A DNA stretch of 33,374 bases, from NCBI GenBank assembly GCA_013377005.1, contig JACABE010000020.1:1-33374 (forward strand). Direction: 5' to 3'. The notes beneath the pieces are model-generated. The model was given only the letters and a program-made list of their open reading frames with translations. It was not told the origin of the DNA and did no database searches. A program made the position numbers and the translations under genes. Of this stretch, positions 26,565-33,374 are shown piece by piece (the first letter of the stretch is position 1; each line of letters opens with the position of its first letter). The stretch is from Bacteroidota bacterium (GTDB lineage Bacteria > Bacteroidota > Bacteroidia > Bacteroidales > JACABE01).

Positions 26565-27644
26565 TTATTTCAATTTCACATTCATCAATACCGGATTGTG
26601 GTTTGAAAACTCAAAATTCAAATCAAAATTTCTGATATTTAAGATTTCAATATTAGGCGAAATCAAGTAAAAATCGCTAATGGTTGTTGCTGTTGTACTA
26701 ATATCATAAGCTTTGTTTGTTCTTCTACAGCTTGGCGTTTCGGAATCATATACCCATTTCCAGTTATATGGCATATAATTAGCTACTATTTCATTTCTAA
26801 AGTGAAATAAAGGATATTCTTTGGTAAATACTTTAACTTTACTAAAATTCGGAGGATTCATATTCCATCCACCTCCTATAATTACATAATTACCTTTGAT
26901 ATATTCACTGACAGCATACAACTTTAATTCTTCCAACTCATGATTATTTATTATGTGGTCATCGACAATTGAATTATGCGTATTTATTAAAATTAATTGT
27001 TTTTTGTTTTTCAATAAATACTTTGTTACTAAAAAACACTGATCAGGCATTAATAATTTCTTTGGATAATTGAAACAAGAAGAATAAGCAAACTTTTTTA
27101 TTTCAACTGATTTGTATTTCATTAATGTTTGCAAACCAGCTTTAACTCTGCCCATAGGAGCATAAAGTGGCAATAAATCATACTTTACATCATAATTTAA
27201 GGCAAAAGTAAATGCAAAATCAGGCAAGAAATCTGATACAAGCTTTTCTTGATTAGAATAATAACTTCTATCTGAAAAAACATCAACATCTTGTAATAAA
27301 ATAAAATCAACATAAGAATATGTGACCAGCATATTAAGAATTCCATTTAGATTTTTTTGATAGATTTCTATAGAAGGTTTTGTATTTTTTCCTCCATAAT
27401 AATAAAAATCCATTTCTTTACTTAATCCTGCATGCCCAATGTTCCAAGATAAAATAGTAAACTCATCGTATATAATCTGATTATTCTCAATATTACCAAT
27501 ATTACCAATCTGATCAGGACTTTCAATCTTTTGAGGTTTATAATCAGTAATAGATAAAAATAGCAGATAAATACCAAACAAATAGAGTATTGAAATCAAT
27601 ACTATTAGAAATATTCTCAAAATCTTTTTTACGAAACTTCTCAT
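26565..27644 (-). CDS. membrane-anchored endonuclease/exonuclease/phosphatase-fold protein with altered catalytic residues
   Basis: This 359-residue protein has one N-terminal transmembrane helix (about 8-30) followed by an EEP (DNase I-like) domain that would face the periplasm. Family motifs can be followed in order: LSWNIG, LLQDVD, INTHNS, GGGWNMNPP, SDFYLIS and SNHNPVLMNV. Active EEP enzymes have an aspartate before WN or FN and an SDH near the C-terminus. Here G259 replaces that aspartate and N348 replaces the SDH aspartate, while N261 and H349 remain. Metal-dependent cleavage may therefore be lost or modified. The gene is divergent from the GH3-type gene with a short gap. No clear promoter was found. 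Confidence 0.75.
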   Translation of the reverse strand: MRSFVKKILRIFLIVLISILYLFGIYLLFLSITDYKPQKIESPDQIGNIGNIENNQIIYDEFTILSWNIGHAGLSKEMDFYYYGGKNTKPSIEIYQKNLNGILNMLVTYSYVDFILLQDVDVFSDRSYYSNQEKLVSDFLPDFAFTFALNYDVKYDLLPLYAPMGRVKAGLQTLMKYKSVEIKKFAYSSCFNYPKKLLMPDQCFLVTKYLLKNKKQLILINTHNSIVDDHIINNHELEELKLYAVSEYIKGNYVIIGGGWNMNPPNFSKVKVFTKEYPLFHFRNEIVANYMPYNWKWVYDSETPSCRRTNKAYDISTTATTISDFYLISPNIEILNIRNFDLNFEFSNHNPVLMNVKLK

Positions 27645-27702
27645 TTAAGTATTCTTTGAATGGCTAAAAATACAAAAAATTATAAATACACACACCAAAG
27701 AA

Positions 27703-27731
27703 TTGAATATTACAAAATTTTCTTAATTTTA
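27703..27731 (+). promoter_or_regulatory. possible promoter of the GH3-type gene
   Basis: TTG at 27703-27705, an 18-base spacer and TAATTTTA at 27724-27731 come close to the consensus (final G replaced by A). The position supports translation from the ATG at 27750. Confidence 0.35.
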
Positions 27732-27749
27732 CACCTTAAAATAAGAATT

Positions 27750-29288
27750 ATGCCAATTTTAGGATCTATAGTAAAAAGAGCAATTGAACTAAGAAGTAAA
27801 ATTCCTATTGATAGTAAAAATAGTATCAATGCTGAAAAAGCACAACGAAAAGAATTAAAAAAACTATTAAAAAAGGCCTACTACACTACTTTTGGCGAAC
27901 ATTATCAGTTTATAGATATTCTCAAAGAAAAAGATATCATAAGTGCTTTTAAACAAAAAGTACCTGTTCATAATTACAATTCAATTTTTAGTAAATGGTG
28001 GTACCGAACCATAAATGGAGAAGCTTATGTTTGCTGGCCTGGAAAGGTAAAATATTTCGCACTAAGTTCCGGAACTTCTGAAGCATCCAGTAAATATATT
28101 CCTGTTACAAGCGATATGCTTAAAGCAATAAAGAAAACAAGCATTCGTCAGATTATTTCCTTAGCTAAATATGATTTCCCTAACGAATTTTACGAAAAAG
28201 GTATTTTAATGTTAGGTGGAAGTACGCATTTGCAATACAATGGAACTTATTATGAGGGTGATTTATCGGGGATTACAGCCGGGAATATCCCTTTTTGGTT
28301 TGAACACTTTTATAAACCCGGTAAAAGAATTTCGAAAGAACGTGACTGGACAACCAAACTCGAAGAAATTGTTAAAGATGCAAGGAAATGGGATATTGGT
28401 GTAATTGTTGGTGTTCCTGCGTGGTTGCAGATTTTAATGGAAAAAATCATTGAATACTATCAGGTTGAAACCATACATGATATCTGGCCTAATTTGTCAA
28501 TTTATGTTCATGGAGGTGTGTCTTTTGAGCCTTATAAAAAAGGTTTTGAGAAATTATTGGGACATCCTATTACCTATATGGAAACCTATTTGGCTTCCGA
28601 AGGGTTTTTAGCTTACCAAAGTCGTCCCAATACCAATTCGATGCAATTGGTATTAGATAATGGACTGTTTTTTGAATTTGTTCCGTTTAACGAAGAAAAC
28701 TTTGATGATGAAGGAAATCTTTTATGCAATCCAAAAACATTGACAATAGGCGAAATTGAAGAAAACAAAGAATATGCGTTGTTAATTTCGTCTTCTGCCG
28801 GTGCATGGAGATATTTAATTGGAGATACCATTAAGTTTACCAACAAAAAATTAAGCGAAATTGTAATTACCGGACGAACCAAACATTTTTTAAATATTTG
28901 CGGTGAGCATCTTTCGCAAGAAAATATGAACATGGCTGTTAAAATGCTGGGTGATGAATTAAATGTTGAAATTAAAGAATTTACAGTTGCCGGTATAAAA
29001 TACGACACCATGTTTGCTCATAAATGGTATATCGGTACCGACGATTACATTGACGCTACTTTTGCCAAAAATAAAATAGATCAATACCTAAAGAAATTAA
29101 ACGACGACTATCGGGTAGAACGAATTGCAGCTATTAAAGAAATTTTTGTTGAAATTCTCCCATCGCATACTTTCTACGACTGGATGAAAATACAAGGTAA
29201 AGAAGGTGGACAAAACAAATTCCCTAGAGTTATTAAGAATGAGAAATTAAAAAGTTGGTCGGATTATTTAAAAACACTAAAACAATAA
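27750..29288 (+). CDS. GH3-family acyl-adenylate/amide synthetase
   Basis: This 512-residue enzyme belongs to the adenylating GH3 family, named after plant enzymes that conjugate amino acids to auxin or jasmonate. ATP-binding motifs are visible: the P-loop-like SSGTSEASSKYIPVT, the YMETYLASEG segment and RYLIGDTIKF. It should activate a carboxylic acid with ATP and join it to an amine or amino acid; the substrate is unknown. I start at ATG 27750 (MPILGSIVKRAIELR), which follows a promoter-like element and matches the start of the conserved region. An in-frame ATG at 27660 would add 30 residues that do not look like part of the fold. A LysE-type exporter follows after 28 bases, probably on the same transcript. 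Confidence 0.85.
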   Translation: MPILGSIVKRAIELRSKIPIDSKNSINAEKAQRKELKKLLKKAYYTTFGEHYQFIDILKEKDIISAFKQKVPVHNYNSIFSKWWYRTINGEAYVCWPGKVKYFALSSGTSEASSKYIPVTSDMLKAIKKTSIRQIISLAKYDFPNEFYEKGILMLGGSTHLQYNGTYYEGDLSGITAGNIPFWFEHFYKPGKRISKERDWTTKLEEIVKDARKWDIGVIVGVPAWLQILMEKIIEYYQVETIHDIWPNLSIYVHGGVSFEPYKKGFEKLLGHPITYMETYLASEGFLAYQSRPNTNSMQLVLDNGLFFEFVPFNEENFDDEGNLLCNPKTLTIGEIEENKEYALLISSSAGAWRYLIGDTIKFTNKKLSEIVITGRTKHFLNICGEHLSQENMNMAVKMLGDELNVEIKEFTVAGIKYDTMFAHKWYIGTDDYIDATFAKNKIDQYLKKLNDDYRVERIAAIKEIFVEILPSHTFYDWMKIQGKEGGQNKFPRVIKNEKLKSWSDYLKTLKQ

Positions 29289-29316
29289 ATAGCAATCAGA
29301 AAATAAATAGTACTAA

Positions 29317-29943
29317 ATGCTTCATACAATATTAAAAGGTTCGCTGCTTGGATTGACATTGGCTGGTTTATTAGGACCTGCTTTTTTTTCCTTGGTGCAA
29401 ACCAGCATACACAAAGGATTTAAATCGGGTATGTTTCTTGCCATTGGTATATTTTTTAGCGATGCTTCTTTAATATTTCTTTCTTACATTGGGGTTTCAA
29501 AGATAATTAATGCACCTAACAATCAATTTTTGGTTGGAATAATTGGTGGTATAATGTTAATTGCATTTGGCATTTATACTTTTCGTCATAGAATGAAACT
29601 ATCTGTAGATGGCGAAATAAATGTAAAGAAAACAGGAGCCTTTACATTTATCTTAAAAGGTTTCTTTTTAAATATTGCCAATCCATCTGTTTGGTTATTC
29701 TGGGTGAGTGTGGTTACCTTGAATTTAGGAACTGCCGAAAGTAAAGATTTACATTCGTTTTTTGCTTTCTTTGCAGCTGCTTTATTAACAGTTTTTTCAA
29801 CTGACTTGCTTAAATGTTTTATCGCATTCAGAATAAAAATCTATTTGAATGATAAAGTATTGAAGTTGGTAAATCATATTGTTGGTGTGTTACTCTTCAT
29901 CTTTGGTTTGTATTTAATTTACAATGCAATTCTTATCAAATAA
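29317..29943 (+). CDS. LysE/RhtB-family amino-acid exporter
   Basis: This 208-residue inner-membrane protein has about six helices. LAGLLGPAFFSLVQTSIHKGFKSG near the N-terminus is the LysE family signature (GPxxxxxxxxxxxxGxxxG), and the later FFLNIANPSVWLFWVSV matches the conserved NP helix. Members export basic or neutral amino acids and related small metabolites. It follows the GH3-type gene by 28 bases with no terminator, so it may export the product or relieve the amine substrate; that link is inference. Confidence 0.85.
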   Translation: MLHTILKGSLLGLTLAGLLGPAFFSLVQTSIHKGFKSGMFLAIGIFFSDASLIFLSYIGVSKIINAPNNQFLVGIIGGIMLIAFGIYTFRHRMKLSVDGEINVKKTGAFTFILKGFFLNIANPSVWLFWVSVVTLNLGTAESKDLHSFFAFFAAALLTVFSTDLLKCFIAFRIKIYLNDKVLKLVNHIVGVLLFIFGLYLIYNAILIK

Positions 29944-30017
29944 TATAAACATTTTTATTTATTCATTTTGCCATGAGGGTATCATGAAGATAAAAAAAAG
30001 GTTTCCTTAAATAGCAT

Positions 30018-30055
30018 AAAAAAAGCTCCAACAGCATTACTGTTGGAGCTTTTTT
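30018..30055. terminator. bidirectional terminator between the LysE-type gene and the coiled-coil gene
   Basis: GCTCCAACAG pairs with CTGTTGGAGC around the loop CATTA, flanked by an A-run and a T-run. It separates converging genes. Confidence 0.9.
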
Positions 30056-30073
30056 CAATATTGTAAGATGTCT

Positions 30074-30988
30074 TTACTTTAACTCAAATTGCGACTGACC
30101 TATTTCATAACCATCTACAAAAAGAGCTACATGATATACTCCGGCCATTGCAGGTGTTTTCTCATCTTTTTTAGTCCATGACAAACAGATTTCCTGTGCT
30201 TTGTTGTCATAGTTTATCTCTTTTTTCATTGAATACTGTATCTTTTGCCCTTGGAAATCGAATGAATACATATCATCTTTGCCTTCACAAACAATTACAT
30301 TGTCAGGTCGTGCAATTCGTACATATATGGTTTTGAGCCCGGATGTGGCAATTTTGTTTTCGCTTAATGTAAAACAGATATTTACACGCCCTATACGTTT
30401 TGCCTTATCGGTTTCAACTTCTTTTGTACCGTTCGAACGCAATTTTACCGTTGAAGATTTGATATTATAAGCTTTCAACATAGACGCTATCGATACTTTT
30501 TCGTTTAATGCTGCTTTATCTTTTGATAGTTCGGTGTTTATTTGTCTTTCGTTGCTGAAATCTTTTTTAATTCTTAGGTTTTCATCCGTTAAAGCCTGAT
30601 TAACTTTATATAATGAGTCTAATTGCGAAACATAACCTTGTGTAATGTTTCTTAATAGTTCCAATTTCTTTTTGGTACGTTTATAATCGCCTTGTACTGC
30701 TATCAATCGTTGAATTTCGCCGGCATTAACAAGAATAATACTGTCTTTTTCTGCAAGTTGACCCGAAAGTTCACCATACTCAGCTTTTATTTTATTATGC
30801 TCATTCAACAATGAATCTAATTCCGATTGTAATTCAGTATTATGAGCCACAGTAGCATTTTTTTCTAAGTATATTGTATGTATTTTACTTTTTTCTACTA
30901 TAAGCCATACTATTAATAAAGCAATTACAAAACACAGAATAGCAATTATTCTTTTGTACTTTCTTTCTTGATTATCGTTTTCTGACAT
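30074..30988 (-). CDS. membrane-anchored coiled-coil protein of unknown function
   Basis: I do not recognise a named family. The 304-residue protein has a short charged N-terminus, one transmembrane helix (about residues 13-31), and a long coiled coil (about 40-175, rich in L, E, K and Q, including ELQSELDSLLNEHNKI). A compact C-terminal beta-rich domain (about 190-304) follows, with GRVNICFTLSENKIA and GVYHVALFVDGYEIGQ. The layout would place the C-terminal domain outside the inner membrane on a stalk. Proteins of this layout are common in Bacteroidota, sometimes labelled as chromosome-partition proteins only because of the coiled coil. It is a single-gene unit. Confidence 0.7.
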   Translation of the reverse strand: MSENDNQERKYKRIIAILCFVIALLIVWLIVEKSKIHTIYLEKNATVAHNTELQSELDSLLNEHNKIKAEYGELSGQLAEKDSIILVNAGEIQRLIAVQGDYKRTKKKLELLRNITQGYVSQLDSLYKVNQALTDENLRIKKDFSNERQINTELSKDKAALNEKVSIASMLKAYNIKSSTVKLRSNGTKEVETDKAKRIGRVNICFTLSENKIATSGLKTIYVRIARPDNVIVCEGKDDMYSFDFQGQKIQYSMKKEINYDNKAQEICLSWTKKDEKTPAMAGVYHVALFVDGYEIGQSQFELK

Positions 30989-31053
30989 TTTTTTATTTTT
31001 TAATATTAACAGTAAATATTATTGTTTATTATATTTTATTATTAAATTTACTG

Positions 31054-31061
31054 CAAAATTA
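31054..31061 (-). promoter_or_regulatory. -7 promoter element of the coiled-coil gene
   Basis: The minus strand reads TAATTTTG, a consensus TAnnTTTG match, about 65 bases before the ATG at 30988. No clear -33 half-site. Confidence 0.4.
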
Positions 31062-31100
31062 ATTTTTATAACTGGTTTAAAAAATAAAACTTATTCACAG

Positions 31101-31790
31101 ATGACTCTTTTTCAAGATTTCTTTTCGTTAATATACCCAAATAACTGTTTGGCTTGTGGCAATAATTTGTTTAGAAATGAGCATATTATATGTACTTCCT
31201 GTTTATTTCACCTTCCTAAAACCAATTATCATTTGGAAAACGACAACCCCATTAGTCAAACATTTTGGGGAAGAACCAAAATAAATACAGCCACTGCCTT
31301 TTATTTTTTTACAAAAGCAGGGAAAGTGCAGCATTTGGTGCATCAATTAAAATATAAAGGCAAAAAAGAAGTAGGAATATACATAGGCGAATTGTATGGA
31401 AAAGAGCTTATGAATACACAAAGTTTTGGGAAAACAGATGTTATAATACCGGTACCATTACATCCGAAGAAAGAAAAGAAACGTGGATTTAATCAAAGCG
31501 AAGTTTTTGCAATAGGATTGTCTTCGAGCATGAATGTGCCTATCGACACCTCTTCGCTTATCAGAGTTTTTGCTTCGGAAACACAAACCAAGAAAACCCG
31601 GTTCAAAAGATGGGAAAACGTAAAAGAAATATTTAGTTTGCAAGATGCTGAGAAACTTAAAAATAAACACATTCTGTTGGTTGACGATGTGATAACAACA
31701 GGTGCAACCATAGAAGCTTGTGCCAACCTCTTAAATACTATTGAAGGTGTAACGATTAATATTGCAAGTATTGCCGTTGCATCACATTAG
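31101..31790 (+). CDS. ComF-family phosphoribosyltransferase-like protein
   Basis: This 229-residue protein has an N-terminal zinc-finger-like group of cysteines C16, C19, C31 and C34, followed by a type I phosphoribosyltransferase domain. Motifs are PVPLHPKKEKKRGFNQSE, the TKKTRFKRWENV segment and the PRPP-binding loop LLVDDVITTGATIEA. These define the ComF/GntX family. ComF supports DNA uptake in competent bacteria and GntX is linked to gluconate and DNA utilisation, but its chemistry is unsettled. No other competence genes are in the window, so the role is left open. It is divergent from the coiled-coil gene. Confidence 0.9.
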   Translation: MTLFQDFFSLIYPNNCLACGNNLFRNEHIICTSCLFHLPKTNYHLENDNPISQTFWGRTKINTATAFYFFTKAGKVQHLVHQLKYKGKKEVGIYIGELYGKELMNTQSFGKTDVIIPVPLHPKKEKKRGFNQSEVFAIGLSSSMNVPIDTSSLIRVFASETQTKKTRFKRWENVKEIFSLQDAEKLKNKHILLVDDVITTGATIEACANLLNTIEGVTINIASIAVASH

Positions 31791-31969
31791 TTCGTTTTTA
31801 TACATCAATTATGCGAGTCAGGATTCGAAATCTTCATCATTAAAACTAAAATAGAACTTAAAGTGCCTTGAGTACTTGGAATACTTGAAGTTGTAAAGAA
31901 CGCATTGAATCCCCATGCAATATTAATTTCTTTATTTTACATTACGATTGGATATTTTATCATAGTAAT

Positions 31970-32002
31970 AACCCTGCAAGGGTTTAAAACCCTTGCAGGG
32001 TT
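31970..32002. repeat. 33-base near-perfect GC-rich palindrome
   Basis: AACCCTGCAAGGGTTT, a single A, and the exact complement form a strong hairpin within the 827-base gap after the ComF-like gene. It lies about 180 bases from the gene end and has no T-run, so it is unlikely to be that gene's terminator. It resembles dispersed palindromic repeats of the phylum, which is a recollection rather than a check. Confidence 0.75.
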
Positions 32003-32062
32003 GGCGTAAAGTTTTTTCGCTTTTTATATCGAAAAGAACCTCTTTTTTAATCCGCCTTCCGG

Positions 32063-32220
32063 AATTTTGCGTTAAAAAAATCAAACAGAATTGAACAAGC
32101 GAAGGGACGCAAGCGTTCCCGAAGTCACTAAGTTCTTAAACTCTTTTTTTGTAATATATTTAAATAGCGACGGCTGGGGACGCGGCAAGGGTTCAATTCT
32201 GTTTGATTTTTAGCAAAATT
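32063..32220. repeat. 158-base inverted-repeat element, MITE-like
   Basis: AATTTTGC (32063-32070) pairs with GCAAAATT (32213-32220). Inside that, the exact 21-base arms at 32076-32096 and 32191-32211 pair without mismatch; they contain ATCAAACAGAATTGAAC and its complement. The central 94 bases are richer in GC than the surroundings and include a smaller hairpin around GGGACGC / GCGTTCCC. No reading frame is seen inside. The shape fits a non-autonomous mobile element or a large structured RNA. The other parts of the 31791-32617 gap are AT-rich, and I see no gene in them. Confidence 0.7.
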
Positions 32221-32489
32221 ACGGTAAGCGTTGATTTTTGTTTTACTTTTTATTAAGAAAAAGTAAAGAATAAAGTAATAATACACTCATTCAGGTAATA
32301 ATTTACCCTTTAGGTAACTTTAACTGACATTCAAATATTTTTTTATGGATATAACTACCCTAACCACAAAAGTAAATATCGAAAAAATACATATAAGCTA
32401 TAACGTCAACTCTTGATACGAAATTATTACTTTACAAACTGTTCAGATAATTAATTTCATTAAAATGTAATAGCTGCCAATTAATGTAT

Positions 32490-32497
32490 TACCTTTG
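32490..32497 (+). promoter_or_regulatory. -7 promoter element of the RNA-binding protein gene
   Basis: TACCTTTG is a TAnnTTTG match 120 bases before the ATG. It implies a leader of about 115 bases. No clear upstream TTG. Confidence 0.5.
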
Positions 32498-32503
32498 CCG
32501 CAG

Positions 32504-32617
32504 TTTAACACAGGTTTTAGTTTAGCAGAGAAAATGCTTCTTTATTTTACGATTTACACAATCTTTTAATTCGCTTCACTATCCCCTATCATTTATTTTA
32601 TTAATTATAATTCATTT
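32504..32617 (+). promoter_or_regulatory. long untranslated leader of the RNA-binding protein gene
   Basis: The stretch between the predicted start of transcription and the ATG at 32618 has no gene. Long leaders on small RNA-binding protein genes are known to mediate temperature or self-regulation in other bacteria. No strong hairpin stands out, so the assignment is tentative. Confidence 0.35.
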
Positions 32618-33004
32618 ATGAACATTTATGTAGCGAATCTTAGCTATAAGATTCAAGACGAAGATTTAAAAGAAATCTTCGAAGAGTACGGAGCAGTTAA
32701 TTCAGCCAAAGTTATTATTGACCATACAACTGGTAAATCAAGAGGATTTGCATTTGTTGAAATGGCAAACGACGCTGAAGGTCAGGAAGCAATTGATCAA
32801 TTGAACAATGCTGAACTTGATGGCAAAAACTTAACCGTTAACAAAGCTAAACCTAAAGAAGCAAACGGCAACCGTGGTGGCGGTGGTGGCTTCAACCGCG
32901 GTGGTGGTGGCGGTGGCTATAATCGCGGTGGTGGCGGCGGTTACAACCGTGAAGGTGGAAATGATAGAGGCGGAGATCGCTCAAGATCTAACAGCAGATA
33001 CTAA
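32618..33004 (+). CDS. RNA-binding protein with one RRM domain and a glycine-rich tail
   Basis: This 128-residue cytoplasmic protein has one RNA recognition motif. RNP2 is IYVANL at residues 3-8 and RNP1 is RGFAFVEM at 42-49, both with the aromatic residues that stack on RNA bases. Residues 85-128 form a tail of repeated NRGGGGG blocks ending in RSRSNSRY, typical of the small RRM proteins of Bacteroidota and Cyanobacteria that bind single-stranded RNA. Members are often cold-induced or act as global post-transcriptional regulators. The codons in the glycine tail raise local GC content. A terminator follows closely. Confidence 0.95.
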   Translation: MNIYVANLSYKIQDEDLKEIFEEYGAVNSAKVIIDHTTGKSRGFAFVEMANDAEGQEAIDQLNNAELDGKNLTVNKAKPKEANGNRGGGGGFNRGGGGGGYNRGGGGGYNREGGNDRGGDRSRSNSRY

Positions 33005-33011
33005 AAAAAAC

Positions 33012-33037
33012 GCAGGATTTATTCCTGCTTTTTTTTT
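33012..33037 (+). terminator. rho-independent terminator of the RNA-binding protein gene
   Basis: GCAGGA pairs with TCCTGC around a five-base loop and is followed by nine T. An A-run just before it could pair with the T-run, making it usable in both directions. Confidence 0.9.
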
Positions 33038-33050
33038 GCCCTTTTTTTAG

Positions 33051-33074
33051 CCTTCCTTTGAACCTTCCTTTAAA
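33051..33074 (+). repeat. short tandem 12-base repeat
   Basis: CCTTCCTTTGAA is followed directly by CCTTCCTTTAAA. Two copies only, placed between the terminator and the 42-base array. Confidence 0.6.
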
Positions 33075-33084
33075 TCAAATTATA

Positions 33085-33374
33085 TAACGTAAGGCTTCGA
33101 TTAAAAATGCACACTTATGCAGAGACCATCGTAAGCATAAGATAAAGAGTGTACATCTTTGCAGTGTCTATCGCAAGCCTACGAGAAAGGGTGCACGCTC
33201 GTGATATGTCTATCGTAAGCCTACGGGAAAGGGTGCACACTTGTGCAGAGACTATCGTAAGCATAATATATAAGATGCACGCTCATGCAGTGACTATCTT
33301 AAGCATAATTTATGAGTTGCACACTTGTGCAGAGACCATCTTAAGCTTAATTTATGAGTTGCATGCTCGTGCAA
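33085..33374. repeat. 42-base-period tandem repeat array reaching the window edge
   Basis: Units begin at 33107, 33149, 33191, 33233, 33275, 33317 and 33359, each exactly 42 bases apart. A decayed half unit precedes the first, with GTAAG at 33089, exactly 42 bases before its match at 33131. Each unit contains a TGCACA-CT-TGTGCA type palindrome (variants TGCACG, TGCATG) and a second core like ATCGTAAGCATA or CTTAAGCTTAA. Units differ at many positions, and no unit is a constant repeat with unique spacers. All six reading frames contain stops, so it is non-coding. The array continues beyond the last base. Confidence 0.9.

Noticed and set aside
27660-27749. Upstream ATG for the GH3-type protein
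   Set aside because: The 30 extra residues overlap the promoter-like element, are unlike the family, and lie against the divergent gene.
31791-32617. Hidden gene in the 827-base gap
   Set aside because: No frame of useful length with protein-like composition was seen on either strand; the stretch is explained by repeats and a leader.
33085-33374. CRISPR array
   Set aside because: There is no constant repeat alternating with unique spacers; the full 42-base unit is itself repeated with drift, and no cas gene is nearby.
33085-33374. Coding tandem repeat (42 is a multiple of three)
   Set aside because: Each of the six reading frames meets a stop codon within the array.

Overview
The window is AT-rich DNA from a member of the Bacteroidota, most likely class Bacteroidia. 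This rests on repeated TAnnTTTG-type -7 promoter elements, almost no Shine-Dalgarno sequences, secreted proteins typical of the phylum, multi-PAS hybrid kinases, and the order rplM-rpsI-rpsB-tsf. No phage, transposase gene, rRNA, tRNA or CRISPR array was seen.

Layout. 1-2774: a P1B copper-type ATPase with one functional-looking metal-binding domain. 2775-3543: a gap holding the remains of a membrane sensor kinase. 3544-9629: two large PAS-rich histidine kinases, the second a hybrid with a receiver domain. 9674-10084: a perfect bidirectional terminator and the tmRNA gene (minus strand). 10235-12934: a secreted FKBP-type prolyl isomerase, a minimal ThiF/ThiS pair and a DUF4249-like lipoprotein. 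13248-22564: a seven-gene operon resembling hydrogenase-4 (Hyf). 22735-25463: ribosomal proteins L13, S9, S2 and EF-Ts. 25535-27644 (minus): an outer-membrane barrel and an endonuclease/exonuclease/phosphatase-fold protein. 27750-29943: a bacterial GH3-type acyl-amide synthetase followed by a LysE-family exporter. 30074-31790: a coiled-coil membrane protein (minus) and a ComF-like phosphoribosyltransferase (plus). 31791-33374: a gene-poor end with a 33-bp palindrome, a 158-bp inverted-repeat element, an RRM RNA-binding protein with a long leader, and a 42-bp-period tandem array that runs off the end.

The most interesting system is the Hyf-like operon. It keeps the complete membrane ion-pumping arm: three antiporter-type subunits (two of them tandem HyfB paralogues), a NuoH-like subunit and a HyfE. 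Its peripheral arm looks catalytically stripped. The large subunit has lost all four Ni-Fe ligand cysteines. The small subunit has lost three of the four cysteines of the proximal [4Fe-4S] cluster. The fused ferredoxin domain keeps the ligands for only one cluster. The loss of the Ni-Fe site places it among the energy-converting-hydrogenase-related (Ehr) complexes; the loss of the proximal cluster as well is the part that deserves attention. No hydrogenase maturation, formate dehydrogenase or NADH-input genes are nearby.

The other notable unexplained structure is the 42-bp array at the right end. It is non-coding, has an exact period equal to four DNA helical turns, and contains small palindromes in each unit.
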